From Penium margaritaceum (taxonomy: Eukaryota; Streptophyta; Zygnematophyceae; Desmidiales; Peniaceae), in contig SZWC01000814.1 in NCBI GenBank assembly GCA_023375785.1, positions 139,575 to 203,574 of the forward strand: a stretch of 64,000 bases of DNA. Direction: 5' to 3'. This document shows, one piece after another, positions 1 to 12,025 of the stretch (position 1 is the stretch's first letter; each line of letters starts with the position of its first letter). The notes beneath the pieces are model-generated. The model was not told the DNA's origin. It was given only the letters and a program-made list of their open reading frames with translations, and did not search any database. Both the position numbers and the translations under genes were made by a program.

Positions 1-2220
1 TTCGCACCGATGGAGGAGAGTACATCTCAAACAATTTCCACAACTTCCTCAAGCATCGTGGGATCAAACACGAGGTCACTCCACCTGGGACACCGCAACT
101 GAATGGCGTGGCTAAACATGCAAACTGTACGCTCATGGAGTGTGTTAGCAACATGCTCAAAGACCCAGAGCTCCCGCCAACCTTTTGGACGGAAGCGGTG
201 AACACTATCGTGTACCTGAAAAACCGGAATCCCACGTGCGCCATGTCACTCATGACATTGGAAGAGGCGTAGAAAGGACACAAGCCAACAATGACACACA
301 TAAAAGTCTTCCAATGTAGTGCATTTGTTCACGTACCTACTGGCAGCCGTAACAAGTTTGACGCAAAGTCAGTGAAGGCTGCCTTCCTCGGCTAGGACGC
401 AATGGGATATCGCTTCTACAACATTGGTGCACGCAAGATCATCCGTAGCCATGACATGGTCTTTCAAGAGGACGTGAAGGACTGGACTTGAGGCCCTATA
501 TCCGCAGTTCCACCAGTTCCGCACTTGTATTAGAGGTGGGAGAAGAGCCGGTACTAGAAGAGGGTGGTGCGGAACAATGCGATGATAGTGTCATCAACAA
601 GGAGGTGGAGGGAACTGAGAAGGAGAAGGAGCCAGCAGCCGAATCTGATGATGAGGAGCAGCAAAGAAACAAACAGCAGCTGCCACAACAGTTGGCAAGC
701 ATGAACAAAGGTGTAAAGGACAGTGGGGAGCAGCTACGGGGGTCCGAGAGGCTCGCAAAGAAGCAGGTACAATAAAGGGAGCGGCTGAACCTGTGCACCG
801 TTCTACCACCAACAGAGTCATCTTACCTTGAGCTTTTCTTCCTCATCGTCACCGATGACCCAGACACATTTTCTGAAGCCATGCACAGCATCGAGGCGGC
901 AGATTGGCATGGCACGGCAGATGAGGAGTATGGTGCACTGATGAAGAACGGTATGTGCACCCTCAAGGAAGCTCCACATGGCAGCCGGGTGATTGGGTAC
1001 CGGTGGATCTTCAGGAGCAAGTGTGGTGCGGATGGTAAGGTTCTCAGGTACAAAGCATGGCAGGTTGCAAAGGGATATGCACAGACTAAGGGTGTGGATT
1101 AGAATGTGACATTTGCACCTGTTGCAAAGTTCCCATCCATCGTAGCGATCTTCGATCTTGCTGCTGCTATGGATTAGGAGGTGTAGCAAGTGGATGTGAA
1201 ATGTGCATTTCTGAATGGTGACCTCCAGGACGATGTGTACACGGAGTAGCGAGAGGGGTATGTGGTGGAGGGAAAGGAATATTTGGTGTGTAAGCTTGTG
1301 AAGGCCCTTCACAGCCTGAAGGGCCTTCTCGGTGCACGCGAGAGGCAAGCCAGGTCATCATCTTTCTCTATGTTGATGATTTTCTCATTGCATCCGACTC
1401 CAAGTCTCTTTTGGACAATGTGAAGCAGTTCCTTGCTGCCAGGTTTGACATGAAAGACATGGGAGAACTGAGCTACCATGTTCGCCTTCAGGTCAAGCGC
1501 GATCGGTAGCAGCAGACTTCGGAATTGTCAGAGAGCACGTACGTGAGCGAAATTGTCAAGTGCTTCAACATGGTAGGAGCGTACAAGGTCGCAACGCCAC
1601 TGGAAGTGGGAGCGAAGTTGAGCATGACGCATACTCCCCGGGGCATGCAAGAGAGCAGCCACATGGAAGTATTGCCGTACCAAGCAGCAGCTGGGAGCCT
1701 GATGTATACAGCAGTCAGAATGCACCTTGGCATCAGCCAAGTCAGTGGATGTGCTGAGCACATTTTACACAAATCCGGGATTGCCGCATTGGGAGGCGGT
1801 CAAGCGCGTGCTGCGCGACCTTGACAGTAGCAGCAGCCTTTGCCTCATCTTTGTTGGTAATAACAGCCCCATCATCATCGGCTATAGTGACATAGATTGG
1901 GGAGGTGTCGTGGACACAAGGAGGTCAACCAGTGGGTTTGTGTTCGTGCTCGGGGGAGGTGCAATCAGTTGGAAGAGAAAGAAACAAGAGTGTGTCACCC
2001 TCTCCTCCACCGAAGCTGCATACATCGTCTTGAGTGAAGAAGTGAAGGAAGCCGTGTGGCTACATGAGCTGTTGGCAAGTCTCGGACAACAGCTGACCAC
2101 AGGGAATACAATCAACCATGACAAAATGATCGCCATTGCTCGACAAACAGCGCAGAAGTTTACGCCCGCACCAAGTACATCGAACTACGGTACCACTTCA
2201 TCCGCAAGCTTGTGGTGAAG
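1..2220 (+). pseudogene. Ty1/copia polyprotein remnant (family 1, copy 1): integrase, RT, RNase H
   Basis: The 3' part of a copia pol; its 5' part lies off the window. Residues 1-160 are the integrase core (RTDGGEY, then a degenerate TPQLNGVAKHAN motif, then FWTEAV and the FLG-DAMGYRFYN C-terminal motif). After a frameshift near 485, one frame runs from 488 to about 1345: an acidic Q/E-rich linker, then RT from 881 (YRWIFRSKCGADG, FAPVAKF, QVDVKCAFLNGDL). The catalytic YVDD is at about 1368-1380 in another frame. RNase H follows at 1727-2218 (RRSTSGFVF, STEAAYI). The frame 488-1345 holds one TAA and four TAG but no TGA; some fall where Gln is expected (TE-stop-REGY, DR-stop-QQT). Not functional under the standard code, and frameshifted under any code. 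Confidence 0.9.
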
Positions 2221-2362
2221 CAGGTGATGTAGATCAAGTTTTTTCCTTCAAGCATGATGCTTGCAGAGTTCTTGACCAAGCCGCTAGCAGGGCATCGTTT
2301 TCTGCAACTGAGGCACCAGTGTGGACTTGTGGGATTTTTATTCTTGCAAAGTGGGAGAAGGA

Positions 2363-3008
2363 TGGATATGAGGGCGTCATAAAGTGACAAAAATAAGGTG
2401 CTTGATAAAAAATATCTGGAATCACAGCTGTAGAGAAGATGTTTCACAGGTTCCAACACATTTTACAGAACTCAATTCGGAGTCCGTTTGAGTGCGATAT
2501 GGATTTCCAAAGTTTGGAGATCATGGGTCAGTTTCAAGTAACGACCTGAGCACTTTAAGCTCAAAAGGCGGCAGGATTACTGGACAGGACGGCTGAGAGC
2601 GGTCTTCAAGGAATAAAGCTGGCTCGAGGACCTCTAGGAGACTTCAAGGAAGGAGCAGACCACGATTGTTGGCCGTGCAGGTCGTGTGAGAAATAATTCT
2701 CATGTGTGACAAAGTGGCTACCGCTCATCCCGCTAGGCTAGGAGAGTGTGCTAGAGGGTGACCTTTGACAGAGTGTATCTCAGTGGTCCCTTGGCCAAAT
2801 GAGGCATATAAGAGCTTGTTAGAGAGCTGTAATCATGTATAGATTACTCAAGAGTCAATTCAGAAATTTGCTTTCACTACAAACCTAAATTTTCTTCCAT
2901 AATTTTTGTCTGTGTAGCATGCAACTCCCTCTCACACGTAGTTGGTCTTGACTAGGTAATTCTTGGTGAGCCTGATCACCTCCTTGAGGGCTGCCCCAGT
3001 TTCCATCA
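2363..3008 (+). repeat. 3' LTR of copia family 1, copy 1
   Basis: Begins TGGATATGAGGGCG directly after a purine run (about 2350-2362, PPT-like) and ends TTCCATCA. It aligns along its length with the 5' LTR at 11306-11926, including the block 'ggtcttgactaggtaattc' and the 'gagcctgatcacc' stretch near the 3' end. A TATA-like 'catataagagc' lies at about 2809-2820. Length is about 646 bp. The start is inferred from the copy comparison, so a few bases of uncertainty remain. Confidence 0.75.
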
Positions 3009-3583
3009 AGCAGGAAGCCAGGAATAGAGCCCCAAATACAATCAAGGCGTAAGTCTGCCCAGAAACCAATTTTCAGGTAGCCGCGTACTTTTATGGCAAT
3101 CTCAAACTGCCATTTCCACAAAGGAAAACCCACCCTTGTGAACTTTGACATGCGATCATTGACCTACTAAAGACTGAGCGTCTTACGCATCGTCAGAATA
3201 CTTCCTCTACTTCTCTACTCTGCTTTGTTGTGGCCAATGTAGGCTGTTGTAGGCTGTTGTCTGTTACAGGTTTAGAAGGTACAAATCCGTTGCTTACCTC
3301 TCATTCGATGTTCACCTGTAAACAGAGAATAATACACTCTAGTGAACCCAGGGTCCTGCCTCCAAGGGTAGAGCTTATCATGGTTATGATCCAAGGGTCG
3401 TACCTACAAGGGTAGAGCTTGTCCTTGGCCCTTGTTTTCTTAGTTCTAGCACCCGCTGTTGGAGCTGATGGAGCACATGGAGCTGATGGAGCACATGGAG
3501 CTGATGGACCTGATCGAGCTAATGCGTGCTACAAAACAACGAGGACGAGAGAGCGCGCATAACCTTTCCTTACAACTAGTCAG
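3009..3583. other. Unassigned interval between LTR remnants
   Basis: No recognisable coding motif on either strand. It contains simple local duplications: 'gtaggctgtt' repeats near 3239-3262, and 'caagggtagagctt' twice at about 3362-3420. An 18-bp tandem repeat follows at 3462-3515 and is listed separately. Confidence 0.4.
3462..3515. repeat. 18-bp tandem repeat, about 3 units
   Basis: Unit GAGCTGATGGAGCACATG occurs twice perfectly (3462-3479, 3480-3497), followed by a degenerate third unit. It lies in non-coding sequence just left of a solo LTR. Confidence 0.9.
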
Positions 3584-4366
3584 TGTTGGCCCATAACCCT
3601 TTTTCAACTGGCCTCAGGCAATGGACAAGAAAACAAGGCTGACACAATGGCCCTTGCTGTCCGCTCCTAGTATTGCAACTAGGAGGAGATATCACGCTTG
3701 GAATCACGCTTCCACACTAAGCAGTTCCATAGGAATCACTTCCTTGCAATGTGTCCTTAGCACCAGGTCACTTTCGCAGGAGGAGCTAACTCTTGGGGCT
3801 TAGACCAACCAATACTTCAAGAGTCTTTGCCTTTGGTGGACAACTCTGTGAGGATTGTCAAAGGTAAGACTTGTAATCAACCACAGGCACCTGACAGGTA
3901 CTTATATTCCTAGAGCCAGCCTCTAGCCTAGGTGTGCAGTGGCTCCTTGGATGAGCTACTTTCCCCTCATCATCCCCTCTGCGCACATGGTACTCTCTAT
4001 TACCGCCAAGTGGCACCAGCCACTAGGATGGACCTTGGAATGTCCTCTGATGTCTCTCTAAACCTTCATGGCCCCATTTTGGTCACAAAGAAAATTAGTC
4101 ACTGCGTTGGGATTTGACGCAGTGACCTTTTTGCTCTAGAGATTAACTCTAGAACGTCTAAGCCACAAGGAGTTTTCCTAGGTAGTTTCTGCTGGCTATA
4201 CTATCATGTTTAGATCAAGGGGACTTGCTCTAAAAGAGCAGTGCATGCCTTGTCTATCTGGACCAGACGTAGGGGACTTAATTCAAGGGAGCAGTATATG
4301 CCCAGTCTGTCCTGTGCCTGTCCAGATGTTGGCTATGGACAAGGTGCAAATCAGATCAACGCTACA
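3584..4366 (-). repeat. Solo LTR of copia family J
   Basis: About 780 bp, diverged but collinear with 16150-16927, which sits directly downstream of a minus-strand copia RNase H and is therefore a 3' LTR. Shared blocks include 'gagccagcctctagcctagg', 'gtgtccttagcacc' and 'aaggggacttgctc'. Ends are TGTTGG on the left and roughly GATCAACGCTACA on the right, read on the plus strand. No J coding sequence flanks this copy, so a solo LTR formed by LTR-LTR recombination is the likely state. No clear TSD was found. Confidence 0.65.
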
Positions 4367-4494
4367 ATGTCTTATGGCCGCAAGGTAATGGCATTGCCGA
4401 GCGGATAAACTATACTATCCTTGGCATGACACAAAACATGCTCTTCGATGCCAGACTCCCACCTTGGTTTTGGGCTGAAGGTACAAGAATTGGT
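4367..4494 (+). pseudogene. Copia integrase fragment
   Basis: One frame (from 4378) reads PQGNGIAERIN then NMLFDARLPPWFWAEG, the conserved end of the copia integrase catalytic core (PxxNGxAER ... FWAEA). Only about 38 codons remain. It is bounded by the J solo LTR on the left and by element A, inserted immediately after it, on the right. Confidence 0.75.
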
Positions 4495-5125
4495 TGTCAG
4501 AAGAATCAGATGAGCGGCGGAAGCGGTGGTAGAAGTAAGAAGAAGCAGAATGATTTTCAACCATGGATGTGTTGACAAAAATAATGAGCACTATGAGGAG
4601 TTAGTTGCAGAGGACATGCAGAGGAGACTGTGGCAGAAGTAGCACGAGCGATAAGGCACAGCGGTGAGGATAGGTAGGCAGGCAATGAGAGAATAATTGG
4701 AGCAAGACGTGAAGAGTTGATGTTGGGAGTAATGCATCAAGGAGGTGAACAACACAGCGAGCATGATGGAGCAAAGTAGTGCAAAACTAGCAGGTGAGTG
4801 TGGATGGCAAAGGAGGAGTGAGCGAGGACTCAGTAGAGCAAAGATACGGCAGCAAAGCCATGGAACTCAAAGCAAACAAGATGGATAGAACAGTTCTGGG
4901 AGAAACTTGGAGGGAATAAAAATCCTCCGTTTATACAGAAAAACAGGACAAAACATACAAGCAACGACTTATTTTTTCTAGCTAAACGCGGGTGATACTT
5001 GTCACTTTGTTACGAGATACCTTGGATGTCGGTCGTTACGGTCGGAACGATTGAAGGACATGAATTTTTATTAAGAACTCGACATTTTTCAGTAGTGGCC
5101 TCTATCAGAGTCTATACTTCTGACA
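4495..5125 (-). repeat. 3' LTR of element A
   Basis: On the minus strand it begins TGTCAGAAG right after the polypurine tract and ends CTGACA at 4495. It matches 7587-8245 across blocks such as the complement of 'accatggatgtg' and 'gagcgagga', and the downstream 'ggtgatacttgtcac' stretch. Confidence 0.75.
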
Positions 5126-5274
5126 TCCCCCCTTGAATGAGATGGAGGTCATATAATTGTCTGTTTATGGGAGTGTCCTTTCCTATCGGCAGAGGAAATA
5201 TTGACTCCGCAAGAGGCAAGAAGATGTTTCCACATTGCTCTAAGGTCTCTTGGATGGTTGTCCACTAGATCATG

Positions 5275-6132
5275 TCAGCTTGCTGGCACTATCTCCTTAA
5301 TCTTGGTTTGGACTTGGCTGTTAACTACTATGTCGAGAGCAACTGACTCATCATCCGCCAATAGATAGATGTAGAGGTAGTCTCCAAGAAGACAGTCCGT
5401 TACACCAAACCCATATAGGAATTTAGGGAACAGCTAGTGGAGAACCCTTTCTATCCATTCTCACAATGATGCTGGAAGGTGTTGTCTATTATTCCTTAGA
5501 GCTTGGGTTGTGAGCATGGAGAGATGAACCGAGGTAGGAAATAGGTAGGTCCGATTATAGCACGTCGTAATGATCCAGTCTCTCCATGATGCTTGTTTGA
5601 GAATCCGTTCCCAGAGAAAGGGTCTTGTATGCGGATCTAGCGGATGATGATGATAGGATAGATCAAGGAGTGGGCGAAGCAAAGAACGTACATCATAAAG
5701 AGATTGCTCATATGCTAATGAGTTTTTACATCTTTGGTGCTCATGTTCGTAGTGGCCAAGGAGCATGCGCTCACCCTGATGTGTGTTCAGGGTCCATGTC
5801 CATGCTTGCAAGATGACAGCATTTGCCCATGTTGTAACGATCACCCTATTTTCAGCAAGCACACAGATCTTAGAAGTTTCTTGGGCCATGACCTGAAACG
5901 TGTAGTTGGAAGAGGTGAGGGAGAGCGCTACCACAATGCTATTCACAAAGGAGGGTCTGCCACAGCTGATCATTTGCGTCCTTGAGGGTGAAAAGAGGCG
6001 ATGATTCATAAAGGAGTAGAGCTTTGAAGGATGATGAGATGTTGTTGGCGAAGAGAAGGCCGATGGATGATTGATGAGGTCTTGCACGCAGGCCATGTCT
6101 CCCTCGATACTTGTCCGATTCCGGTGAAACAA
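5275..6132 (-). pseudogene. Internal frame of element A, function unknown
   Basis: A 223-codon minus-strand frame (6132-5461) ends at a TGA. It continues in the same frame for another 62 codons to a second TGA at 5275, with a single TAG in between, where it reads VLH-stop-LFPKFLYGFG. The extension (GDYLYIYLLADDESVALDIV) looks protein-like. I do not recognise a family, and no catalytic motif of PR, RT or IN is visible. It may be a degenerate gag-like or element-specific ORF, or chance. It lies at the 3' end of the internal region, as does the 223-codon ORF of element C, but the two do not resemble each other by eye. Confidence 0.3.
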
Positions 6133-6159
6133 CTTCCACCAGATTTAGTAACTCTTCAA

Positions 6160-6760
6160 ATTTATGGGGCAATCAAGCATGTTAGGATTCCAGCAATCCT
6201 CGAGTTGCCAGATCCGCCGGTGTGGAGTTTCCACTTTTTGGCGGGTCGTCGATGCCTCCCGGTGCTACACTTGGGCATGCGGAGGGTAACTTTTCAATAG
6301 AACCTTGTGCGCTATGGAGAGGAATCGACGTGGATGCATGTCGCTACAAGATGGAGCGGTTTGACCGAGCGCATCCTTATACCAAGGAGATGATGCAAGA
6401 TGATGGTTAGAGATGCATTGGCAGTGATTAAGTAGGTACAGGGGCACAACTACATGTACTGAGATTGATAGAGTGATAGGATGCGGCAAGCGGAAGTCGG
6501 AAGCAAATGCGGTGCGAGAAATCTGCTGCCGGCATCGGGGCAGGCTACTGCGAAGTGTACAATTACCTGTGCAAGTCCTTGTGTTGGCCTTAGATGGTGA
6601 TGCTCATAATGTAGTGGACGCTAATAGTGATTGATGAGGAGTGGGCGTAGGGACGGACCACATGCACTACGGAGAGAAATCAGCATGGGTACAGATCGAC
6701 GCAAGATTGGCAGTTTGATCGGGCAGATCCTTGTACTGAGCGGATAATGAAAAGCTGATT
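6160..6760 (-). repeat. Degenerate internal tandem-repeat modules of element A
   Basis: Minus-strand modules here match the repeat unit of elements C and D. The 'gtgggcgtagggacgg' block at about 6640-6656 is the complement of the C unit start (CGCCCCTGCGCCCAC). Blocks 'gagcgcatccttatacc' (about 6367) and 'gggcagatccttgtac' (about 6720) match the ACAAGGATCCGCCCGG part of the unit. Spacing is less regular than in C and D, as expected for an older copy. Confidence 0.55.
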
Positions 6761-7586
6761 ATTCCATGTGACGGCTTGATGATGATATTGGGTACATGGG
6801 TGGAATCACGTATATTACTAAGGATGATGAAACTGATGCTGAGGCAGATACGAGTGTATGGCACTGATTAAGAGGAGGATGATGAGGAGGCAGATGAGGC
6901 TGATGAAGCAGTTGCAAGAGAGGATGAGAAGATATGGAGGAAGAAAAAAAAGCTACTGAGGTAGATGTGCATAGTAGTAGAAGAGGAGGAGACAGTGACG
7001 TGATAGATGCAGCAGACGTGAATTCTAATATCAATAGTGATGGCTTGTGCCCCTACTTGACTTGAACACAACAAGTAGGAAGACTGGTGGTGTCCGATGT
7101 CCCCACGATGAATGGAGCTTTGCTATGCTGGGAGGACAAGGAAGAGCGGTTTGAGAGTGCGACTTAAGAAGATGATGCAAAACAGATGAGAAGACAATGG
7201 AAGATGCTGATGTAGAGAGTAGTAGCATAGCAGGCAGCTTGAAGAGGGCGCAACAGGCAGCTTGAAGAGGGCTGATTTGTGAAAGCGCTACGAGAAGCAG
7301 TGGTTGTAGGTGGAATAAAACTTTGGCAAAGTTAATCAGACAGGCAACTCGAGAGCTTCTCGCGCCTATTGGTAGTCAAGAAGGTGTTGGACACTACCAC
7401 GGGCGTAGACTTGGACGTAGGACTTGGTCACGATAGTCATAAGATCACCAAAGCTTGAGAGACAATTGAGTTGACACTGCTGATATTACCTACTGATGAA
7501 GGAAAGAGTTGCGGCGTTGCAGAGAATGAGAAAGCAAGGATGAGATCAAGAAGAACTAGACAGTATTACCTGACGCTCTGATTCCA

Positions 7587-8245
7587 TGTTAGAAGAATAA
7601 GATGAGCAACGGAAGCGGTAGTAGTAGCAGGAAGAAGCAGAGCGATTGAAAACCATGGATGTGCTAATGCAAGCTATGAGGAGTGTAGGGAGTTAGTTGT
7701 AGAAGACACGCAAAGGAGTCTCCAGCAGAAGTAGCACCAGACATAACACAACGATGAGGATAGACAAGCAAGTAATCTGTGAATGCTTGGAGATGGACAT
7801 GCTGAGTTGATGTTGCGAGTAATGCACTGAGCGGAGCTGAACGAAGAAGCAAGAGTGATGGAGCAAAGTTCTCAGAGCTAGGAGCTGAGAGTGGATGGTG
7901 ATGGAAGAGTGAGCGAGGAGCAAGCAGAGTGAAGATACCGCAGCGAAGCCGCGGAACCAAAGGCGAAAACGATGGATAGAACTATTCTTGGTTAAACTCG
8001 AAGGGAATGAACATTCTCTGTTTATGTAGTAGAATAGGACAAAATACACAAGCAACTTCTTTCCCCTAGCTGGACGTTGGTGACACTTGTCACTTTATTA
8101 GGGGATAACTTGAGTGTTGGTCATAACGGTTGGAATGACTGAAAGTCCATTGCCAAGGTGGTTTGGACCTGGACCTGAACCTTTATTCATAACTTGGTAT
8201 TTCCAAGTAGTTGTCTTTGTCGGAGTAGGTACAAAATACAAGACA
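7587..8245 (-). repeat. 5' LTR of element A
   Basis: On the minus strand it ends TTCTAACA directly before the primer site TGGAATCAGAGC. The GGTTCCGCGGCTTCGC stretch (complement of about 7940-7955) is also present in the LTRs of C and D, so the A, C and D LTRs are diverged relatives. The right boundary is inferred from the 3' copy and is uncertain by several bases. Confidence 0.7.
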
Positions 8246-10944
8246 TGCCACTCTTTAGCCAGGGCTTGGAGATCAAACATCATTGTCTGTAAGACACAAT
8301 GAAAACTTGAAAAAGTCTCATTCTAAAAAAGTGTTTGGTTCATCTTGGGTGAACATAAAGCAACTGACACTCATTACTGGAAAAGATCCCTTCATGCTCA
8401 CATGTTTTTTCGACCTCCTGTAGTTGCAAGAAATCTGTGTACATTTTCTTAAAAAAGAGCATGAGGGGTTGTGAAAGTGAAGCAATGAGAGATGGAGTTG
8501 ATTGTAAATGAATCTCAAAAAGTTCAGTTTCAATAATCGAATTCAACTGATCACAAGCTATCTTTTGTTAAAAAAGAGCTTTATAGAAAGGATTCATGCT
8601 GTTGGTTTTTTTTTTCAGGATGCTATGAAGTCCTGCAAGATGGATTTTGATCCAAAGGTTCCATAGCTGCTTCAAAGGGCTTTGAGGTGTCAGAGTCATG
8701 TTCAAGACTTCCCGATGACATTGTTCCACAATGGTACCAAGATGTAAAGTTCATGAATACCACAGGTATTTTTGGAAGAGATGTTACTTGGTTCCACCAT
8801 GGATCATTTGCAGACATACATATTCATTCTGTGACGTACAAGAAGGTTTCATGATATTGCATTCCAATCCAATGGATATGTTCTCATGTGTAATGATGAG
8901 ATGTATGGGTGCATCCACAGTTTGACACATACAATTTTGTTGCTTTGTCTATCCTTGTTTTGTGTTCATTCAGGTATGAATGTGTCGTGACACTGTGAAC
9001 ATGCTAACCTCGTGTCTTTTGGATGATCGCTGTTTGTATGAAGAAGTTTTGCTATTTTTATAGATGGTCCGGCCTGTAGAGAGGGTGTGGCATTAAAGCC
9101 CAAAATGTTTTCAAGTTGCCATTGGCTCCGATTGGTGCAGAGAGGCATTGTCGGCAAAACCAGCGAGGATTGTGGGCAGGAGAGTACTCATGTGGTGTTC
9201 ATTGGCATGATGGAACCCGTTGATATTTCTAATTGCCATCGGTTCAACAATGGAGATGGCCTGCTCAGTCACCTTTCTTTGTTTTTCCCATTGTCCATTT
9301 CCAAGACCAAGGGTGAGAATGCAGGAGAGAACATCCTCTGCTCCCTCCAACACTCCCCTTTCCTCACTCTCCTTTCCACCACTTCATCTTTTTTGTGGAT
9401 GTCATTGGCCAATAGGCCTTGTATGATGGATTTGGCTTATGACACTCTCTTCTTGCAGTTTGTGAAGGCTTGAAACCAAAAACACAGGACATGGAAAACT
9501 TTGTTGTCTAGTCTCTCATGCACTATGAAGTCCAGAATTTGGAGGTGACTGAGGATACATTCGTACAGTCTCATGCTGACTTGGATGATAAGGAAATGAA
9601 AACTAAGGATGGATTTATTTCTCCTGACACATTGAAACTTCTCATTTCCAACCTACATAGGGAGCAAAAAGCAACCAATTTTATGAATGGATGGATGATT
9701 GATGACATTTGATCACCTTCATTGAATGTTGTTTTTTCCCTTTTTTTAACCGAGTTCTCAAGCAAGTTAACTGGTTGGCCATTGTTTCAATTTCTTTTAT
9801 GCTTGCAATACAAGAATTCGTGGTCAATGGGAAGCCAAGAGATGTGACTTATCACTTGTGTCCCGAGGCTGAGGTGTTGAAGGGCCAGATTATCCATCAT
9901 ATCCATGAGTGTTTGGAGGACACCATGAATAAAAAGGGGAGGGGAGAGGGAGGGGGTCAACCAGAATGGCGGTTCGTTTCACTTAAGATAGTTCATGAGT
10001 GTACGTGATGTTTTGAAAGGTGACTATTTCAATGTGTAGTATTGTGTTATTAACTATGTTGTTATTGTGTGCAGGTTACTTAGGCATGATGGATGGTTTT
10101 CTCGTAAAGATGATCCTTATCCTGACAGTACTCAATGTTGCTTTCAACTTGGACATGGATCCCAGGTTCAATGGTGGCATGTATGCATCTCCTTCCTCCA
10201 CTGGCCCTGACACAATACCATAGGACACCATATCTTGTGCCACAATGATGGTGGAGTATTTCATACAAGTAATTTTGACCTGATACATCGATGTTGCTGA
10301 GTTTTTTCCCCTCTTCAGGCATGGGAATATGTTCAGCTCATCACCCAAGAAGCTTGAGGAGTGTTAATAGTGACATATAGTATGGGTACATTGTGTGCGC
10401 AGAGGACCGTTTTGGTTTCAAAGAATGGTACATGTTTTATTTTTCTTTTGACAAGTTTATTTTTATTCCGTGGCAATTTATTCCTAACAATCTCTTGTTT
10501 GGCATGTGTGTGTTCCATGAGATGATTATTTTGATTATCTCATTGACAATATCACGGAATAGATTGTTATGTACTTCTCTGCTTGGGCAAGGTGAAAATG
10601 CTATATGACTAGCCAACAACAGGATTGGAACAAGGTGTGGTATGTACCAGATATTTTTGAGGAGGGATTTTCTCTTGGATAACTCTAGATGGTAGGTGTT
10701 GCCATAGGTTCCACACCATTTGGTGCATACTAGTGATGAAATGTATGTATTTCTTGACCGTGCATGTGTGCATAAGGATATCCTCGTTTAGCATAATCAT
10801 GTACTTGTGACAGAGGTCCAGATACAATGTTTTTACCACGGTTTTTTCCCACCAATGGAAATCAGTGTCACCCCTTTCTACACAATGTATGAGTTGGAAT
10901 ACTATTACTTCTGTTGTTTTGTTTCCTTTACGTGATTTGGAGTG
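8246..10944. other. AT-rich interval with exon-like pieces, unassigned
   Basis: Lower GC and fewer repeats than its surroundings; no LTR, RT or IN motif. Several acceptor-like tracts (pyrimidine run then CAG) precede short open frames: about 8620 before a frame ending TGA near 8850 (PDDIVPQWYQDVKFM, FGRDVTWFHHGSF), about 9463 before 9466-9712, and about 10074 before 10075-10210. The 9466-9712 frame has one internal TAG and ends with TGA (EVTEDTFVQSHADLDD, DTLKLLISNLHREQKA). I recognise no family. It could be a decayed host gene, an old insertion, or chance. No confident gene model is offered. Confidence 0.35.
9466..9712 (+). other. Candidate exon, unknown protein
   Basis: It follows a pyrimidine-rich tract and CAG (acceptor-like, ending about 9463). 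The frame runs about 82 codons with one in-frame TAG (ENFVV-stop-SLMHYE) and ends at TGA 9710-9712. It is hydrophilic and acidic in the middle (VTEDTFVQSHADLDDKEMK). It is only open if UAG is read as an amino acid; otherwise the ORF starts at the ATG at 9518. No homology is recognised by eye, so it stays a candidate. Confidence 0.25.
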
Positions 10945-11305
10945 GCAGTGTTGTTGATTGAGCCCCTTGCCACGAGATCCATTGAGAGGATTTCTTCGCT
11001 GACAGCTGCAAAGCATCTCGATGCATGATCCGAGTACAGATTTGGATTATGTGGAGATTTCCATGCACGACCAAGATTTGAATTGATCGTTTTGGTCGAG
11101 TGCCAAAAAACTTAGCCTCACCCAACATTGGGATGCAAGAGTGGCGTAATCTGATACCCGCCAGCAATGGCAGGTAATTCATCGCAAATGGTCCAAGTTT
11201 GACTCTACCAGTCTCCAAAAGGTTCTTAAGGAAAATAGGAAAGACCCAAAGAGGTCTCCTTGGTTAGAATGGACCTTGCCTTGATTTCTAGGCCATGGAA
11301 GGTGA
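10945..11305. repeat. Dispersed repeat, copy 1
   Basis: Diverged but collinear with 17835-18205. Shared blocks include 'tttccatgca(a/c)gacc', 'tacccgcca...atggc(a/g)gg' and 'ctccttg...ccttga(t/c)ttct'. The copy lies directly 5' of the family-1 LTR at 11306. It is non-coding in both places. It may be an LTR or leader of an unrecognised element; I cannot define its ends exactly. Confidence 0.55.
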
Positions 11306-11926
11306 TGGTTATGAAGGTGCCAGAAAGTAACAAAAACGGGTTGCTCACCCTGCACTGGAAATGCATAGAGCACAATTCACAGGTTCCAAAGCACATTAAA
11401 GAATTTGATTCAGATCATATTTAAATGAACTAGGACTATCCAAGATCTGGAGGTTTTGGGTCTGGTTCAGGTGATGGTACAAGCAGTCCTAAAAGGCAAT
11501 GTAGCCAAGATTATTGTTCAGGGAGGCCGAGAGTGGCCTGGCCAAAAGGCGGCTGGAGGACCTCAAGAAAACTCTATTTAAGTAGTTCTACAAGATTATC
11601 TCCCACAAATGTGGTGGAGAAGACACTTTCCTAGTATGTGATAGTGAGTGCTGCTGACTTTGCTAGCCTATGAGTGTGCTAGAGGGAGGAATTATACGGA
11701 AAATAGCTTTGTGCTCCCTTGGCCAACTAAAGCATATAGAACTCTGTGATCATGTTACTTCTCATTCAAGAGTATAGTAAGATATTTATATTCCCTCTAA
11801 TGCTAAATTTTCTCTCATAATTTCTGACAATGCAACTTGCAAGTCCCTCTCATAAACAATTGGTCTTGCCTAGAAAGCTCTTAGTGAGCCTGATCACGTC
11901 CCTGAGGACTTTCCTAGTTTCTACCA
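11306..11926 (+). repeat. 5' LTR of copia family 1, copy 2
   Basis: Begins TGGTTATGAAGG and ends GTTTCTACCA, one base before the primer binding site. It aligns with 2363-3008. A TATA-like 'catatagaac' lies at about 11729 and is the likely promoter; transcription would run rightward into gag. Confidence 0.75.
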
Positions 11927-11927
11927 G

Positions 11928-11939
11928 TGGTATCAGAAC
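11928..11939 (+). other. Primer binding site, initiator-Met tRNA type
   Basis: TGGTATCAGAAC lies one base after the LTR end. It is close to the TGGTATCAGAGC site found in most plant copia elements, which pairs with the 3' end of initiator methionine tRNA. Confidence 0.8.
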
Positions 11940-12025
11940 TAGAGCAAGGCTTTGCCTCATCCTCGATGCATCCCTTCCACCCTGCTGTGAGAATGAGTTA
12001 TGTGTAGACTGAACACTATACTACC

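Larger units (their letters stand above)
4495..8245 (-). mobile_element. Element A: LTR retrotransposon without pol
   Basis: Two related terminal repeats, 4495-5125 and 7587-8245, are in the same orientation, with the element reading right to left. On the minus strand the 5' LTR is followed by a primer site, TGGAATCAGAGC (complement at about 7575-7586). The 3' LTR is preceded by a polypurine tract, AAGGGGGGA (complement 5126-5134), then TGTCAGAAG. Total length is 3751 bp. No integrase, RT or RNase H motif was found. The internal part shares tandem-repeat modules with elements C and D: a GTGGGCGTAGGGACGG block at about 6640, and CGCATCCTTATAC / CAGATCCTTGTAC blocks near 6370 and 6725. No convincing TSD remains. 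Confidence 0.75.

Noticed and set aside
5461-6132. Homology between the 223-codon ORF of A and the 223-codon ORF of C
   Set aside because: Same length and similar place, but no shared motifs by eye; likely coincidence.
8321-8546. Short minus-strand ORFs at 8318-8546 as genes
   Set aside because: Short, AT-rich, mutually overlapping frames without motif or context support.
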